Of a stretch of DNA of 64,000 nucleotides, positions 47,762 through 57,892 are shown piece after piece. How positions within the stretch are numbered: the first letter of the stretch is position 1; each line of letters opens with the position of its first letter. The translations under genes and the position numbers were made by a program. Source of the DNA: Alkalibacterium sp034520745 (GTDB lineage Bacteria; Bacillota; Bacilli; Lactobacillales; Carnobacteriaceae_A); NCBI GenBank assembly GCA_034520745.1, contig JAXHNF010000012.1, forward strand, positions 86,442-150,441, given 5' to 3'. Below the pieces are notes generated by a model. That model had not been told where the DNA came from. It saw only the letters and a program-made list of their open reading frames with translations, and made no database searches.

Positions 47762-48876
47762 CTATTCGCTGTATGAGAATTCTGGAACTTCGATATAGCC
47801 AGTCTAGTGACGCCTTGACGCAGCTTCTTCAACTGCTGACCATGCTTCGTCTGAAAGGTTACCTTCAACCAGGTCAACGCCGCCTTCTTCTAAACCGTAA
47901 GCGATTGTTTCTCCACCAGGGAAGCCTTCTTCCATTGCCTGGTTAGCTGATTCCTGAATGGCCGCTCCTACAGCTTTGATTGTTGAAGTCAAAGTAAGGT
48001 TTCCGCCGTCATAGTCGCCTTCTTCTTGCTGATCACGGTCGACACCGATGACCCATAACTGAGTATCAGAATCTGATTCCATGCGGTTACGTGCTTCTGT
48101 AAATACACCGTTACCTACAGCACCAGCTGCGTGATAAACGACATCAGCACCGTTTGCATACATACCAGCTGCAAGTTGCTGACCGATACCGGCATCAGTA
48201 AATGATTCAGCGTACTGAACATCTACTTCAATGCTGTCGTCAACGTGTGCCACACCGGCTTCAAATCCAGTCTGGAAACGGTCGATAACTGGACCGCGTA
48301 TCCCGCCGATGAATCCGACTTTGACCTGTTTCAGTTGTTTCAGCTGCTGCCACACCGGCCAGGAATGCTGCTTCATGGTCTGCGAATGTCAGTGACACGA
48401 CGTTTTCACGGTCAGAAATGTCATCCACGATTCCGAAGTTCTGTTCGCGGTTCTGGTCAGCCACATCATTGACTGAATCTAAAAGCTGATAGCCGATTCC
48501 GTAAATGATATCGTAGCCTTCAGCTAATGCCTGGTTCAAGTTTGGAACATATTCAGCAGAGTCATTTGACTGATAATAATCATATCCTTCGCCTTCTGAA
48601 ACACCGTGTTCTTCTCCCCATGCCTGCATGCCTTCCCAGGCTGACTGGTTGAATGAACAGTCGTCCACCGCCACCTTCATCGGTAACCATTGCAATTGCG
48701 AAATCGACAGCTTCTGTTTCTTCACCAGCGTCTTCACCGGCATCTGTTCCTGTATCTTCTTCTTCAGTTGCTGGATCTTCAGTTGCAGGATCTGATGCAT
48801 CTTGTCCTTGACAAGCTCCTAATAGGAATGCTGAAGCACCCACAGCTAACAAACTTCTTAATTTCACTTTTGACAC
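47762..48876 (-). CDS. bmpA: BmpA-family nucleoside-binding lipoprotein (frameshifted)
   Basis: The product of about 370 residues is the substrate-binding lipoprotein of the importer. It starts at GTG 48876 (AGGGGGA upstream) with MSKVKLRSLLAVGASAFL and a lipobox LLGAC, followed by an Asp/Glu/Thr-rich linker. The binding domain has FAIAMVTDEGG, DDCSFNQSAWEGMQAWG, DIIYGIGYQLLDSV, KVGFIGGIRGPVIDRFQTGF and VVYHAAGAVGNGVF, all BmpA/Med family marks (purine nucleosides in characterised relatives). Breaks lie near 48660, 48330 and 47810; the last restores the normal ending EVPEFSYSE at 47762. Confidence 0.9.
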
Positions 48877-48904
48877 GATAATTCCCCCTATTGTTTATAT
48901 TGTC

Positions 48905-48990
48905 TTCAGTAAGAGTTTAAAGAAAACCCATCAAAGTGTCATGATGCAGGGACGCTGTAACGGTCTTGCTGTTAACCCTTTCATGACTTC
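48905..48990 (-). promoter_or_regulatory. long inverted repeat between ftsK and bmpA
   Basis: On the minus strand AGTGTCACGATG pairs with CATCATGACACT (one mismatch) over a loop of about 43 bases, followed by TTTGATGGGTTTTCTTT. It may terminate ftsK transcripts, or be part of the bmpA leader. It does not match the purine riboswitch. Confidence 0.45.
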
Positions 48991-49062
48991 ATCGTGACAC
49001 TCTTGTAATAAAAAAGAAAGTTAAAATTCACTAATTATTATATATTTATATTTTCATGCATT

Positions 49063-51434
49063 TCATTCTTCTGCAATGGCGTCCGCAGCTTCCATATCTT
49101 CCGGCGTCACCAGGACTTCTCTGGGCTTGGATCCTTCATGTGGTCCCACGATCCCTTTAAGCTCCATTTCATCGACGATCCGGGCAGCGCGGTTATAGCC
49201 TATTCTGAAACGTCTCTGCAACAGCGAGATGCTGGCTGTCTGCATATCGACAACCAGGTCCACAGCATCAGTATACAGCTCGTCTTCAGATTCACCCCTG
49301 TTCTGTTTTGGGTTCATCTTTCGGGAATCATTTCTTCGACATAATTCGCTTCCTGCTGTTCTTTGACAAATGCGACAACCGCTTCGACTTCTTCATCAGA
49401 GATAAAGGCTTCCTGGACGCGCGTCGCTTTGTTTGCTCCCATTGGAAGAAACAGCATATCACCTCGTCCAAGCAGTTTTTCTGCTCCGTTGCTGTCGAGA
49501 ATCGTTCGTGAATCTGTTCCACTGGAAACGGCAAAAGCGATCCTGGATCGGGACGTTGGCTTTGATGATCCCATGATGACGTCCACACTCGGTCTTTGTG
49601 TGGCCAGGATCATATCGATACCGGCTGCACGCGCCATTTGTGCCAGCCTTATGATGGCATCTTCCACTTCGTTGGAAGCCACCATCATCAGAGTCCGCCA
49701 GCTCATCGACGATCACGACGATGAAAGGCAGCGGAAGCAGGCCTTCATCGTTTTCAGCGTTCTTCTTCTTGATGTACTGGTTGTATCCTTCCATGTTCCG
49801 CGTTCCACTTGCTGCAAAGAGTTCATAGCGGCGCTCCATCTCCTGAACGACTTTCTGCAGGGCTTGTGCAGCTTTTTTGGGTTGGTCGCGACGGGTGTCA
49901 GCAGATGCGGGATGCCGTTATCAACGTTCAGTTCGACCATTTTCGGGTCGATCATCATGAGCTTGACTTCATTCGGTTTCGCTTTCAACAGCAGACTGGT
50001 GATCATGCCGTTGATGAAGACCGATTTACCGGATCCTGTGGCCCCGGCTACAAGCGGGTGAGCATTTCAGACAGGTCGGCCATGGCCACGTTGCCGGCAA
50101 TATCCCGGCCAAGCGGGACTTCCAGCAGCTTGTCTTTATTCTTGGTCTGTCCTTCGATCGTATGCTCTGAAAGGAAACCGTGCTGACTTCTGAATTGGGC
50201 ACTTCTATCCCGATCACTGCTTTACCTGGGGATCGGTGCTTACATCCGGATATCCTTAGCCGCCAGAGCAAGAGCCAGATCATCTGTCAGGCTTACGATC
50301 TTGCTGACCTTGACCCCTGTGGCCGGTTGAATCTCGTATTTCGTCACGGCCGGTACCGAAGGTTTGCTTTCGTCACTTTCGCTTTCACGCCGAAACTTTC
50401 AAAGGTCTCTTCCAGTTTTTTGACGTTTTTCTGGATGATGGAATATTCGTCTGACTGATCCACTGCCTCATGTTCATCGAGAAGAGTGACGGGCGGCAGT
50501 CTGTAGGACTGGTTCTCTTCTTCGCCGATTTCAAACTCCACCGGCCCTTCTGCATCAGGCGTTTTCGTATCCCCAGCCTTATCTGGCTGTTCTGTTTTCT
50601 CGGCATTCTGGACGTTCTGATTGTATTTCGCCTGAAGTTCCTGATAGCCTTCGATTTCCAGAGCTGTCTGTTCCGATTCCATGTCCTGCTGAGGTGCTGC
50701 AGTTTCTTCATTGACATTATCGTTTGCTGATGACACGTTTTCGTTGCCTTGGCGTCTTTGGCATTTTTTGCGTTTTCTCTTCGGTTTCGCTTTTCTGGCT
50801 TTTGCTTTTTCAGCCCTCTTTGACTTGAACTGGCTGAATGCGCTTCCAAACCAGGGCGAGAACCGCTTTGAGCACGCTTCTGATCCGATCGAACAATTCC
50901 CGGTATGAGAACTGGAAAAAGGTCAGTGATCCCGAAAAAGCACCAGATGTGATGATCATCAGGTACGTACCGACGACACTGAAGAGGAAATAGCTGATGC
51001 TGAAGAATATCGATCCAATCATCCCTCCTCCGATATCGGACTCCCGATGCTGTTGGACGAAACTGAGGCCGGAAAAAACGCCAGGTCGCGACCACGCTGT
51101 TGATCGAATCGTTGATGATGGGTGAAAACCATCTTGAATGCAGGTAGACGAGCCAGGCCGTATATAGGAGAGCCACTCCTTTGGTTTTTGCTCCCTTCAT
51201 GCTTGGCCAGTCGCCTTTGAGTATCAGATAGATCCCTAATCCCAATAGAATAATTGCTGAAAATGCATAGGTTTCTCCTACGAAAAAACGCAGGACATTT
51301 GTAAAGAAGCGCCCGACGAACCCGAACGAACCCAGGGTCAGTATGCTCATAAAAGCAAAAATGAAACCGATCCACTCCGGTGCCACTTTATGCTGTTTTT
51401 TCTTTGGTCTTCCTCGTTTTTTACTTCGTGCCAT
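49063..51434 (-). CDS. ftsK: DNA translocase FtsK/SpoIIIE (frameshifted)
   Basis: The product of about 790 residues pumps chromosomal DNA through the closing septum. It starts MARSKKRGRPKKKQHKVAPEW at ATG 51434, followed by four membrane helices. A Gln/Glu/Lys-rich linker comes next, then the RecA-like motor with LVAGATGSGKSVFINGM (Walker A), MMIDPKMVELNVDNGIPHLLTPVATNPK, IVVIVDELAD (Walker B) and MARAAGIDMILATQRPSVDVI. The C-terminal gamma winged helix (STLQRRFRIGYNRAARIVDEM-like) reads KOPS/SRS sites. At least six breaks occur between 51070 and 49315. Essential function, so errors rather than decay. Confidence 0.93.
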
Positions 51435-51611
51435 GTCTGCACTCCTTCCTATATAATCTGCTTAATTATAGCATGAAAAGTAGCATCAAGGTAGGTCTGG
51501 TCTGATTCTGACTAGAAAGTAATGGCTTTCTTTTTGACGTTTAAGCCTTCATAGAAGTAAACTGTTAGTATACTATTATCGGCTGAAACGCATTTATAAG
51601 GAGGATTTACC

Positions 51612-51981
51612 ATGGGCTCATTATTCAAGGATTTTTTTGATAAAGGTAAAAATAGAGAGATCAGACGGCGAGGTCATTTATACGAATGAACCGCTGGAAA
51701 ATACAGACTTGCCCAGAAATTCCGGGCAACGATCTCCGGGACAGGTTCAGGGCGTCGGCTTTCGCTTTTCAACTAAACAGTCCGCCGATGAACTTGGAAT
51801 AAAAGGATCGTGAAAACGAACCCGATGGAACAGTATACGTCGAAGCAGCTGGAAGTAAGGGCCAGTTCGAGTAAGTTCATGGAAACTACGCAAAGGTCCT
51901 TCAGCAGCGGAGGTTGAAAAAGTCGTCGTCACTTATGACAGAAACATTGAAGAAAAATCAAATTTTTCTCAAGCTAATTGA
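51612..51981 (+). CDS. acylphosphatase with N-terminal extension (frameshifted)
   Basis: No single frame covers it, but joining frames gives about 122 residues from ATG 51612 (ATAAGGAGG upstream). The first 40 or so residues (MGSLFKDFFDKGKNREI...) are an extension. Then comes the acylphosphatase core GQVQGVGFRFSTKQSADELGIKG, with VKNEPDGTVYVEAAG and a helix QFEKFMETL. The Arg of GVGFR and Asn of VKNEPDG are the catalytic residues of the family, which hydrolyses acyl phosphates. Breaks lie near 51658, 51720, 51808 and 51875. It precedes yidC, and this pairing is common in Firmicutes. Confidence 0.8.
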
Positions 51982-52064
51982 ATTCTATCTTCCATTAAGG
52001 TATAGTGGTGAATAGCGTGTCAGCAATGTATCACTACTATTAAACTTAAAAGGATTCAACGGAA

Positions 52065-53077
52065 TTGAAAAACCGTATTAAAAAATGGCTGTTATCTGGT
52101 GGAATGCTTTCCATCGTATTGTTCTTATCTGGATGTATGCGCATCGACCCGGAAACCGGGACGCCTTCTGGTGGATTTTCTCAGTTCCTATACGATTACC
52201 TTGTTCTGCCTACACAGCAGTTCATCGATATCCTGGCAGATTTTTTTCGGGGAGTTACGGGCTGGCGATGGTTGCCATCACCGTTATCGTTCGTATCCTG
52301 ATCCTCCCGGCTATCTGATCAAACGGCGGCGTTCCACTCTGGAGCAGCAAGCCAAAATGGCAACTGTGAAACCTGTCACCGATGAAATGCCGGCAGAAAT
52401 GAAAGAAACCGACGATCGCAAGAAAGAAAAAACAGAGAGAATTACAAGCCGAAATGATGGAAATATATGAAGAAAACAATGTCAACATGCTGGGCGGTTT
52501 GTCCGGCTGCTTGCCCCTTCTATTATTCAATTGCCTGTTTTCACAGCGATGTTCCAGGCGATTCGGATGTCCGAATCCATTCAAAGCGCAACATGGTTAG
52601 GGATCAATCTGGGTGATGCAAGTATCTTGCTTGCCGTATTGACTGGTATTTTATATTTTCATCCAGACCAAAGTCATGCAGGCTGGCTATGCCGAAGAAA
52701 CACGTAAGCAATCAGGTGCCATGATGTATATGAGTCCTGTAATGATTCTAATGTTCTCGATTACTGGTCCTGCCGGTCTGACCCTTTACTGGTTTGCGGG
52801 TGGATTGGTCGCGATCGCTCAATCACTTTATACCAATATTCACTACGAACCAAGGCTGGAAAAAGAGATGAAGAAAAAACACGGTGGCAAACCTGTCATC
52901 AAACGTAAGAAACGCAAGCGTAAAACGGTCGAAGCTACCGAAACGGATTCAAAATCCAATAAAACAATGCCTGCACCGTCTGCGAAAAACAGACGAAACA
53001 GCCAGAGCCCGTTTGAACAGAAAGCACGCCGAAACACAGGCAAGCAGCAGCCGAAACAAAATAATAGTCTAGTATGA
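52065..53077 (+). CDS. yidC: membrane protein insertase YidC/OxaA (frameshifted)
   Basis: The lipoprotein-type insertase of about 335 residues places proteins into the membrane with or without Sec. The TTG start at 52065 follows AAAAGGA. The signal ends in the lipobox LSGC (SIVLFLSGCMRIDPETG). The Oxa1 domain shows GLAMVAITVIVRILILP, EENNVNMLGGLSGCLPLL, LPVFTAMFQAIRMSESI and ITGPAGLTLYWFAGGLVAIAQS. The C-terminal tail is rich in Lys and Arg (KPVIKRKKRKRK), which in relatives contacts the ribosome. Breaks lie near 52245, 52315, 52425, 52525 and 52660. Confidence 0.93.
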
Positions 53078-53079
53078 TA

Positions 53080-53110
53080 AAAGGAGATCTCCGCGGAGTC
53101 TCCTTTTCTT
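53080..53110 (+). terminator. terminator of yidC
   Basis: AAAAGGAGA and TCTCCTTTT enclose a short loop, followed by CTTTTCC. Confidence 0.8.
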
Positions 53111-53184
53111 TTCCATTCTTTCTTCAAGGGAGGTGTCGGCGTGCCCTAAAGCACGTCGTTTCCTTTTAAAGGGCTTTAAGGTCT

Positions 53185-53541
53185 TTAAAGTGGTAAGCAA
53201 TCGCGCGGGCGATTGCTGTCTTTCAGTTTGCGGAACTGACCGGGCAGCTGAATATATTCCCCTTCATAATTTTTGACTTCATAAAGAGTTATCGTGTTCC
53301 CGAAAGCGATCAGTGCATCTATTTGCGAAGCAGAACCGTTATAAGCAATTCGCAGATCTTTAATAACGGTCACGTCATTTCCAAAATAATGATCGATCAG
53401 TTCTCATCAAAACTCCACTCACCTTCGTATCCTTTTTTCAGATTCAGCAGATACTGCTGCTGTGCATATACGAGAGCGGTGTCCTGGCATCCAGGTATTC
53501 CAGTATCTTCAGTTGTGGATTCTCCTCAACGGTCGGTCCAT
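53185..53541 (-). pseudogene. nuclease-related domain (NERD) protein, truncated fragment
   Basis: Joined frames give about 118 residues from ATG 53541 (GGAGG upstream). The second half reads DHYFGNDVTVIKDLRIAYNGSASQIDALI then AFGNTITLYEVKNYEGEY, matching the start of a NERD domain, where Asp and the Glu/Lys of EVKN are nuclease-like active-site residues. Normal NERD proteins run to 250 or more residues, but here coding ends at about 53185 (KLKDSNRPRDCLPL) with nothing recognisable beyond. Breaks lie near 53510, 53480 and 53400. It is probably a remnant, though the dense errors here make this uncertain. Confidence 0.6.
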
Positions 53542-53631
53542 CTTTTTCCTCCTGCAATCAGTATTTAGATGGCTATTTTTCCATCTATACTACATACTGT
53601 CCAACCGATTAAATACTCACTTATTTTATAA

Positions 53632-53676
53632 AAAAAATCACCGGATCATCTTTTATATCGTATGATTCGGTGATCG
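53632..53676 (-). terminator. terminator after the sensor kinase gene
   Basis: On the minus strand ATCACCG...CAT and ATG...CGGTGAT pair and are followed by TTTTTTT. Confidence 0.75.
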
Positions 53677-53682
53677 ATATAA

Positions 53683-55217
53683 TCATTGAGTTGGTTTTTC
53701 ATTTTCTTTATCTGTTTCAGTTGTTTTTTCTTTCCATCTTAGGCAGTTCAATCCTGAAGATGGAACCATGGTGCGGACGCTTTCTCCCAGATTTTTCCAC
53801 GATAGCCTTCGATCAGCTGTTTGGCGATCGACAGCCCCGTCCGTTCCCCCACCTTTTGTGAGCGGCTTCTCGCTTCTGCTTACACGGTAGAAACGGTGGA
53901 AAATCTTCTACATACATCTATTCTTCCGTCATCCCTTCCCCCAAAATCCTGGATGGCGATCTGAATATTCGGTCCATTATTCGACACGCTCAAGTGGACC
54001 ACCTTATAATCGGTGGGGTGCTCACCGCATTGTCCAAATAATAGGAATCCTTCCAGATGATTACGGTAAATATTGACGTGGGTTTCCTTGTAAAGGTCAT
54101 CATCCAAAATAAAGGTAAAGTCCGGATGAACAAGCTGGAAGTTGTTCTGGGTCTGATTGACCAGTTCCCTCACGGATGGCATTTTGTCCAGTGGATCTCC
54201 ACCTGCTCGGCACGTGACAGATCGAGCATTTCCTGAACGAGGCTCTTCGTCGTTCGATCTCCTGAAGTGACGCGCTGAGTGACTCGTCTCAAACAACGGG
54301 ATCGTCTTTACCAGCATTTCAAAAAGCTTCATATGCCCTTCAACCACTGCAACAAGTACGGAGTTCATGCGAGACATCTTCAACGAACTGTGCTGTTCGA
54401 TGTTCCGCTGCATCCGGTCGAGCGTTACGCATTGTAGGCATTGGCAGAGTTCCGTCAGTTCGTCATTGCCGTCACCGACATCGATCCGCTCTCTTGATTC
54501 CGGATCTTTTTCAATGATGTGCATCGCTTCAGTCAGGCGACGGATCGGCTGAAGGAAGGAAATGGCAATGATGTACCCGATCACGCCACTAAAAAGCAGG
54601 GCAATCACGCCTGTGATCAGGATCACGCCCGGAAAACACTCCGAACAGCCTGTGATCGGAGAGACAGTGTGTTGATCACCTGCACATAGCCGATCATATC
54701 ATCATTCAGGAATGAATAGACGGGGGTGACTGCGGACCAGCACTTTCGCCATTCGGTCCTTCTTCGATCGTTTCGATCTTGCAAGGTTTCTCTGGCTTCG
54801 AATGGAACATCAGCCTCGTTGGTTTCGATATCACGGTCTTCACTAGTGTTGTAGACCCTGATGACGATACTCCCCTGGCTTGCGCGCAAGGGTGTGCTCC
54901 TTTTTCGTTCTGCGTTTCTTCTATGATGGGCATTTCAGGTGTTGGATCCGCGTCCTGCTGATCCAGTGTTTCTTCAACATCTTCTTCCGTCAGCTCGTCA
55001 AAGTTCTGCCCGATCGTTCTGTCGGTAGCCATCACATTTCTACAGCCTGCTGTTCGTTGTGAACCATGATCTGCTGAAAGGTAATGAATAAAATCGTCGA
55101 AAATATAGTATAGGTCAAAAATAGTGCGATCGCAGCCCCGATAGTCCACTTCCATCTCAAAGAAATACGCTTTTTCTCGTTTATTCCTTTCGTATCAACG
55201 GCTGCCTGATTTCTCAC
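53683..55217 (-). CDS. sensor histidine kinase (ArlS-like, heavily frameshifted)
   Basis: The protein of about 510 residues has a cytoplasmic start (MRNQAAVDTKGINEKKRIS), a helix at about 25-50 (WTIGAAIALFLTYTIFSTIL), a large outer sensor region rich in acidic residues, a second helix (LITGVIALLFSGVIGYIIAISF) and a HAMP domain (PIRRLTEAMHIIEK). The kinase core is recognisable across frames: VAVVEGHMKLFEML (dimerisation helix after the phospho-His), then VRELVNQTQNNFQLVHPDF, VSNNGPNIQIAIQDFG and LSIAKQLIEGYRGKIW-like pieces (ATP-binding N and G boxes). The GTG start overlaps the stop of the regulator gene by GTGA. The dimerisation segment resembles ArlS, a guess. Confidence 0.83.
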
Positions 55218-55925
55218 GTACGCATCACGTAGCCTGTCCTCTTGACCGTCTGGATGTAGCTTTTCTTCCCGGATACATCGATCTTGTTACGCGGGTATCT
55301 GATACAAACGTCGACGACATTTGGTTTCCGCTTTCTGTTCCGTAGCGCCAGACCTTGTTTAAAAGCACTTCACGGGACAGGACAACGTTCAGGTTCTCCA
55401 TGAGCTTCGACAAGGCTGAGTCCTCTTCTTCTTTCGTCAGTTCAATGACATCATCTCCACGTTTGACGACACGGTTCTCTTCTTGGACCATGATGTCTCT
55501 GTACGCGACGGCGGTCTGACGGCCGACATTTTTCTTCTGTTTCGATTTCGATACGGCGAAGCAGTGCACGCATACGCGCCAGCAGTTCCTCGATCGCGAA
55601 CGGTTTGACGACGTAATCGTCTGCACCCCGGCGCCAAAGCCCTGATACACGGTTCGATCGCACGCTGCTCTGGCCGTCATCAAATGACGATTCGGTACAT
55701 TGCTGACCTGACGGACGCGGCGGGCCGCATCGATACCGTTCAGTTCGGGCAAGCATCCATCAAGCAGGACGATGTCCCAGTCTTTACCTCCATCTACGGC
55801 TGCTTCAAGCCCTGGAGCGGCCGTTGCAAAACGTACCTCCGTCGAAATCCTTCATGCGTCAGTTCCAGTTCGACAATAAAGCGAGCCAAATTCTTTTCGT
55901 CTTCAAGAATTAAAATCTTCGCCAC
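55214..55925 (-). CDS. response regulator, OmpR/PhoB family (ArlR-like, frameshifted)
   Basis: The product of about 236 residues pairs with the kinase downstream. It starts at GTG 55925 behind AGGAG with VAKILILEDEKNLARFIVELEL (acidic pocket). The phospho-acceptor Asp lies in DIVLLD followed by LPELNGIDAARRVR, then come a GADDYVVKPFAIEELLARMRALLRR segment and a winged-helix DNA-binding domain (VLSREVLLNKVWRYG and the closing TVRGTGYVMRT). Breaks occur at about 55840, 55745, 55690, 55640, 55490 and 55320. Receiver plus OmpR-type effector indicates a transcription factor; targets unknown. Confidence 0.87.
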
Positions 55926-56087
55926 TCTATTCACTCCTACTTTTTTATCTGCGTTTATTATGAGAGAATTAATGTTATAATGCCTGACATTACGCTCTTT
56001 CAGTTTACCACATTTTTATAAAATTAGAAATGTTAGACCCGTCTAATTTAAAATTATAAGCAGGTATAACGATGGAGAGCAGGGACT

Positions 56088-56131
56088 AGAAAACAGCAGG
56101 CCTCCGAAAAGGTAGAACCTGCTACGTTGAC
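56088..56131 (-). terminator. probable terminator of gnd
   Basis: On the minus strand AGCAGG and CCTGCT enclose a smaller CC/GG hairpin with TTTTCG and are followed by GTTTTC. Confidence 0.55.
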
Positions 56132-56152
56132 GATTCCACTGTTCGTTACTCT

Positions 56153-57585
56153 TTAATCCCAGTTTTCTTCGCCTTCATTGCCGTACCAGTCAAAGTGGAA
56201 CGTGCCTTCTTTGTCCACACGCTCATAGGTGTGTGCACCGAAGTAGTCACGCTGAGCCTGAATGATGTCTCGCCGGCAGACGCGCCTGCCCGGTAGGCAT
56301 CACCAGAGGCGATGGCCGACTGAAAAGGCCGGTACAGGAACCCCTGCCTGGGCAGCCAGACCGACAAAGATCCTCTGACGGACTGCTGGTATTACTTTCT
56401 GGCGATATCCATGAAGTCTTCATCCAGCATCAGGTTCTGCGGTTCCGGTTCGCGTTCATAGGCTTACCGTGATTTTTTGCCGGAAACGGCGCGGATGATA
56501 CAGCCGCACGGAAAATCTTTAATTCGACCGTATTCCAGTCCCCATATTATTTTGAAGCGGTTGCATTTGAGTAAAACCTCGAGCGTAACTCATGATTACT
56601 GAACAGCTTCAGGCATTCCAAGCAGTTCTTTGTTGCCTTCATACAATTTTGTCTGCGGCTTAGGCAGGACTTCGCTGCTTCCACGCGTTCGTCTTTCATC
56701 GCTGAAATATAACGGGCGCAACAGATTTGGTGATGAGCGGTAAGGTATACCGTATTTGAAATGCACTTTGAGAAGTCCATCGACCTGTCCCTTTGTTTCC
56801 GGCACGTTGAATATCACATTGACCATGGAATGCCTCCGTGTCCAGGATCTTCTCTGCTCAGCGCATCAGCCGGTGATCTCGATGTCCAGGAAGCTGTCCA
56901 GTTCGCCTTTGTTCCATTCATTGAAGACTTTGGCCGCTCCTCCATTTCGACATGCCGACCATGTCTTTCATCAGCGTTAGGGATACGATTCGGCGTTAGC
57001 TGCATGTCACCAGTACTCCATGCCGTTATGCACCATTTTGCACCAGAGCGTCCAGCACCGTTTTGGGCCGCAATATACGCTCCACGCAGGGTTCGCCGTC
57101 AGCCGGGCTTTGGCTGCGATTTCTTCAGATTGGCGCAACAAGGCTCCGGCAAAGCGGACCTCCGTCCGCCCGGCATGATCGCAGGACCCTTCAAAGCGCC
57201 TTCTTCCCCGCCGGAAACGCCTGTTCCGATGAAGTCATGCCAGAGCTAGCCAGTTCCTTGTGACGGCGGATCGTATCTGATACAACGCGTTCCCGCCGTC
57301 GATGAGGATATCGCCATTAAGAAAGGCAGTAGCTGTTGCAACTCACCGCATCGGTCCCTTTACCCGGCGGAATGATTCAGCAAAATCTTTCTAGGTTTTT
57401 TCGAGTGATTCGACAAATTCTTCCAGTTTATAAGTTGCGACTGAATTGTCCGGATTTTCATCGATGACAGCTGTCGTTTTCCTAAGACGTACGGTTGTAT
57501 AAAGAAACAGTAAGCCCGCTCTCGATATTCAAGCCAGGTTTTTACCCACTGATGCGATACCATGATGCCGACTTGTCGCTTTACC
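56153..57585 (-). CDS. gnd: 6-phosphogluconate dehydrogenase (heavily frameshifted)
   Basis: The product of about 475 residues oxidatively decarboxylates 6-phosphogluconate to ribulose 5-phosphate with NADP+, in the pentose phosphate pathway. Fragments in several frames align in order: GKNLALNIESGG-like and KTTAVIDENPDNSVATYKLEEFVESL near the N-terminus, then pieces of the substrate-binding middle, and at the end VPVPAFSSAIAS/DAYRAG and GAHTYERVDKEGTFHFDW with a NEGEENWD-like tail at the TAA 56155-56153. The exact start is obscured by errors around 57580; AGGAGGAG lies just upstream. At least ten breaks are present. Confidence 0.85.
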
Positions 57586-57764
57586 GATTAATCTAACTCC
57601 TCCTGTTTGTCATGCATAGTTGTTCAGCATATATGTTACAGCATTGTACTTATCCATATTAACAAATACTAGCAGTTTCCCAACCTCGAACGCGTCACTT
57701 GCAATTTTCTTTCACTTTCAGTACACTAAGTAGTTGAAAAGACTTAAGAAGTGGCGTACAACCT

Positions 57765-57892
57765 ATGGCTAAAAACCAGAAAAAGAAAAAGGATCTACGA
57801 GCACAATGACACGCATCATGATCGGTGTGATTGCTTTCACTATGGTTATCCCAGAGTATTTGCATCTCTATCACGATTATGTAGACTCTTAA
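57765..57892 (+). CDS. small membrane protein, DUF4044-like (frameshifted)
   Basis: From ATG 57765 the frame reads MAKNQKKKKD, then after one indel near 57797 continues TRIMIGVIAFTMVIP and, after another, VFASLSRL. This gives a protein of about 40 residues with a lysine-rich cap and a single helix, the layout of DUF4044 proteins of Lactobacillales. The binding site is weak. Its end overlaps the end of recN on the opposite strand. Function unknown. Confidence 0.5.
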
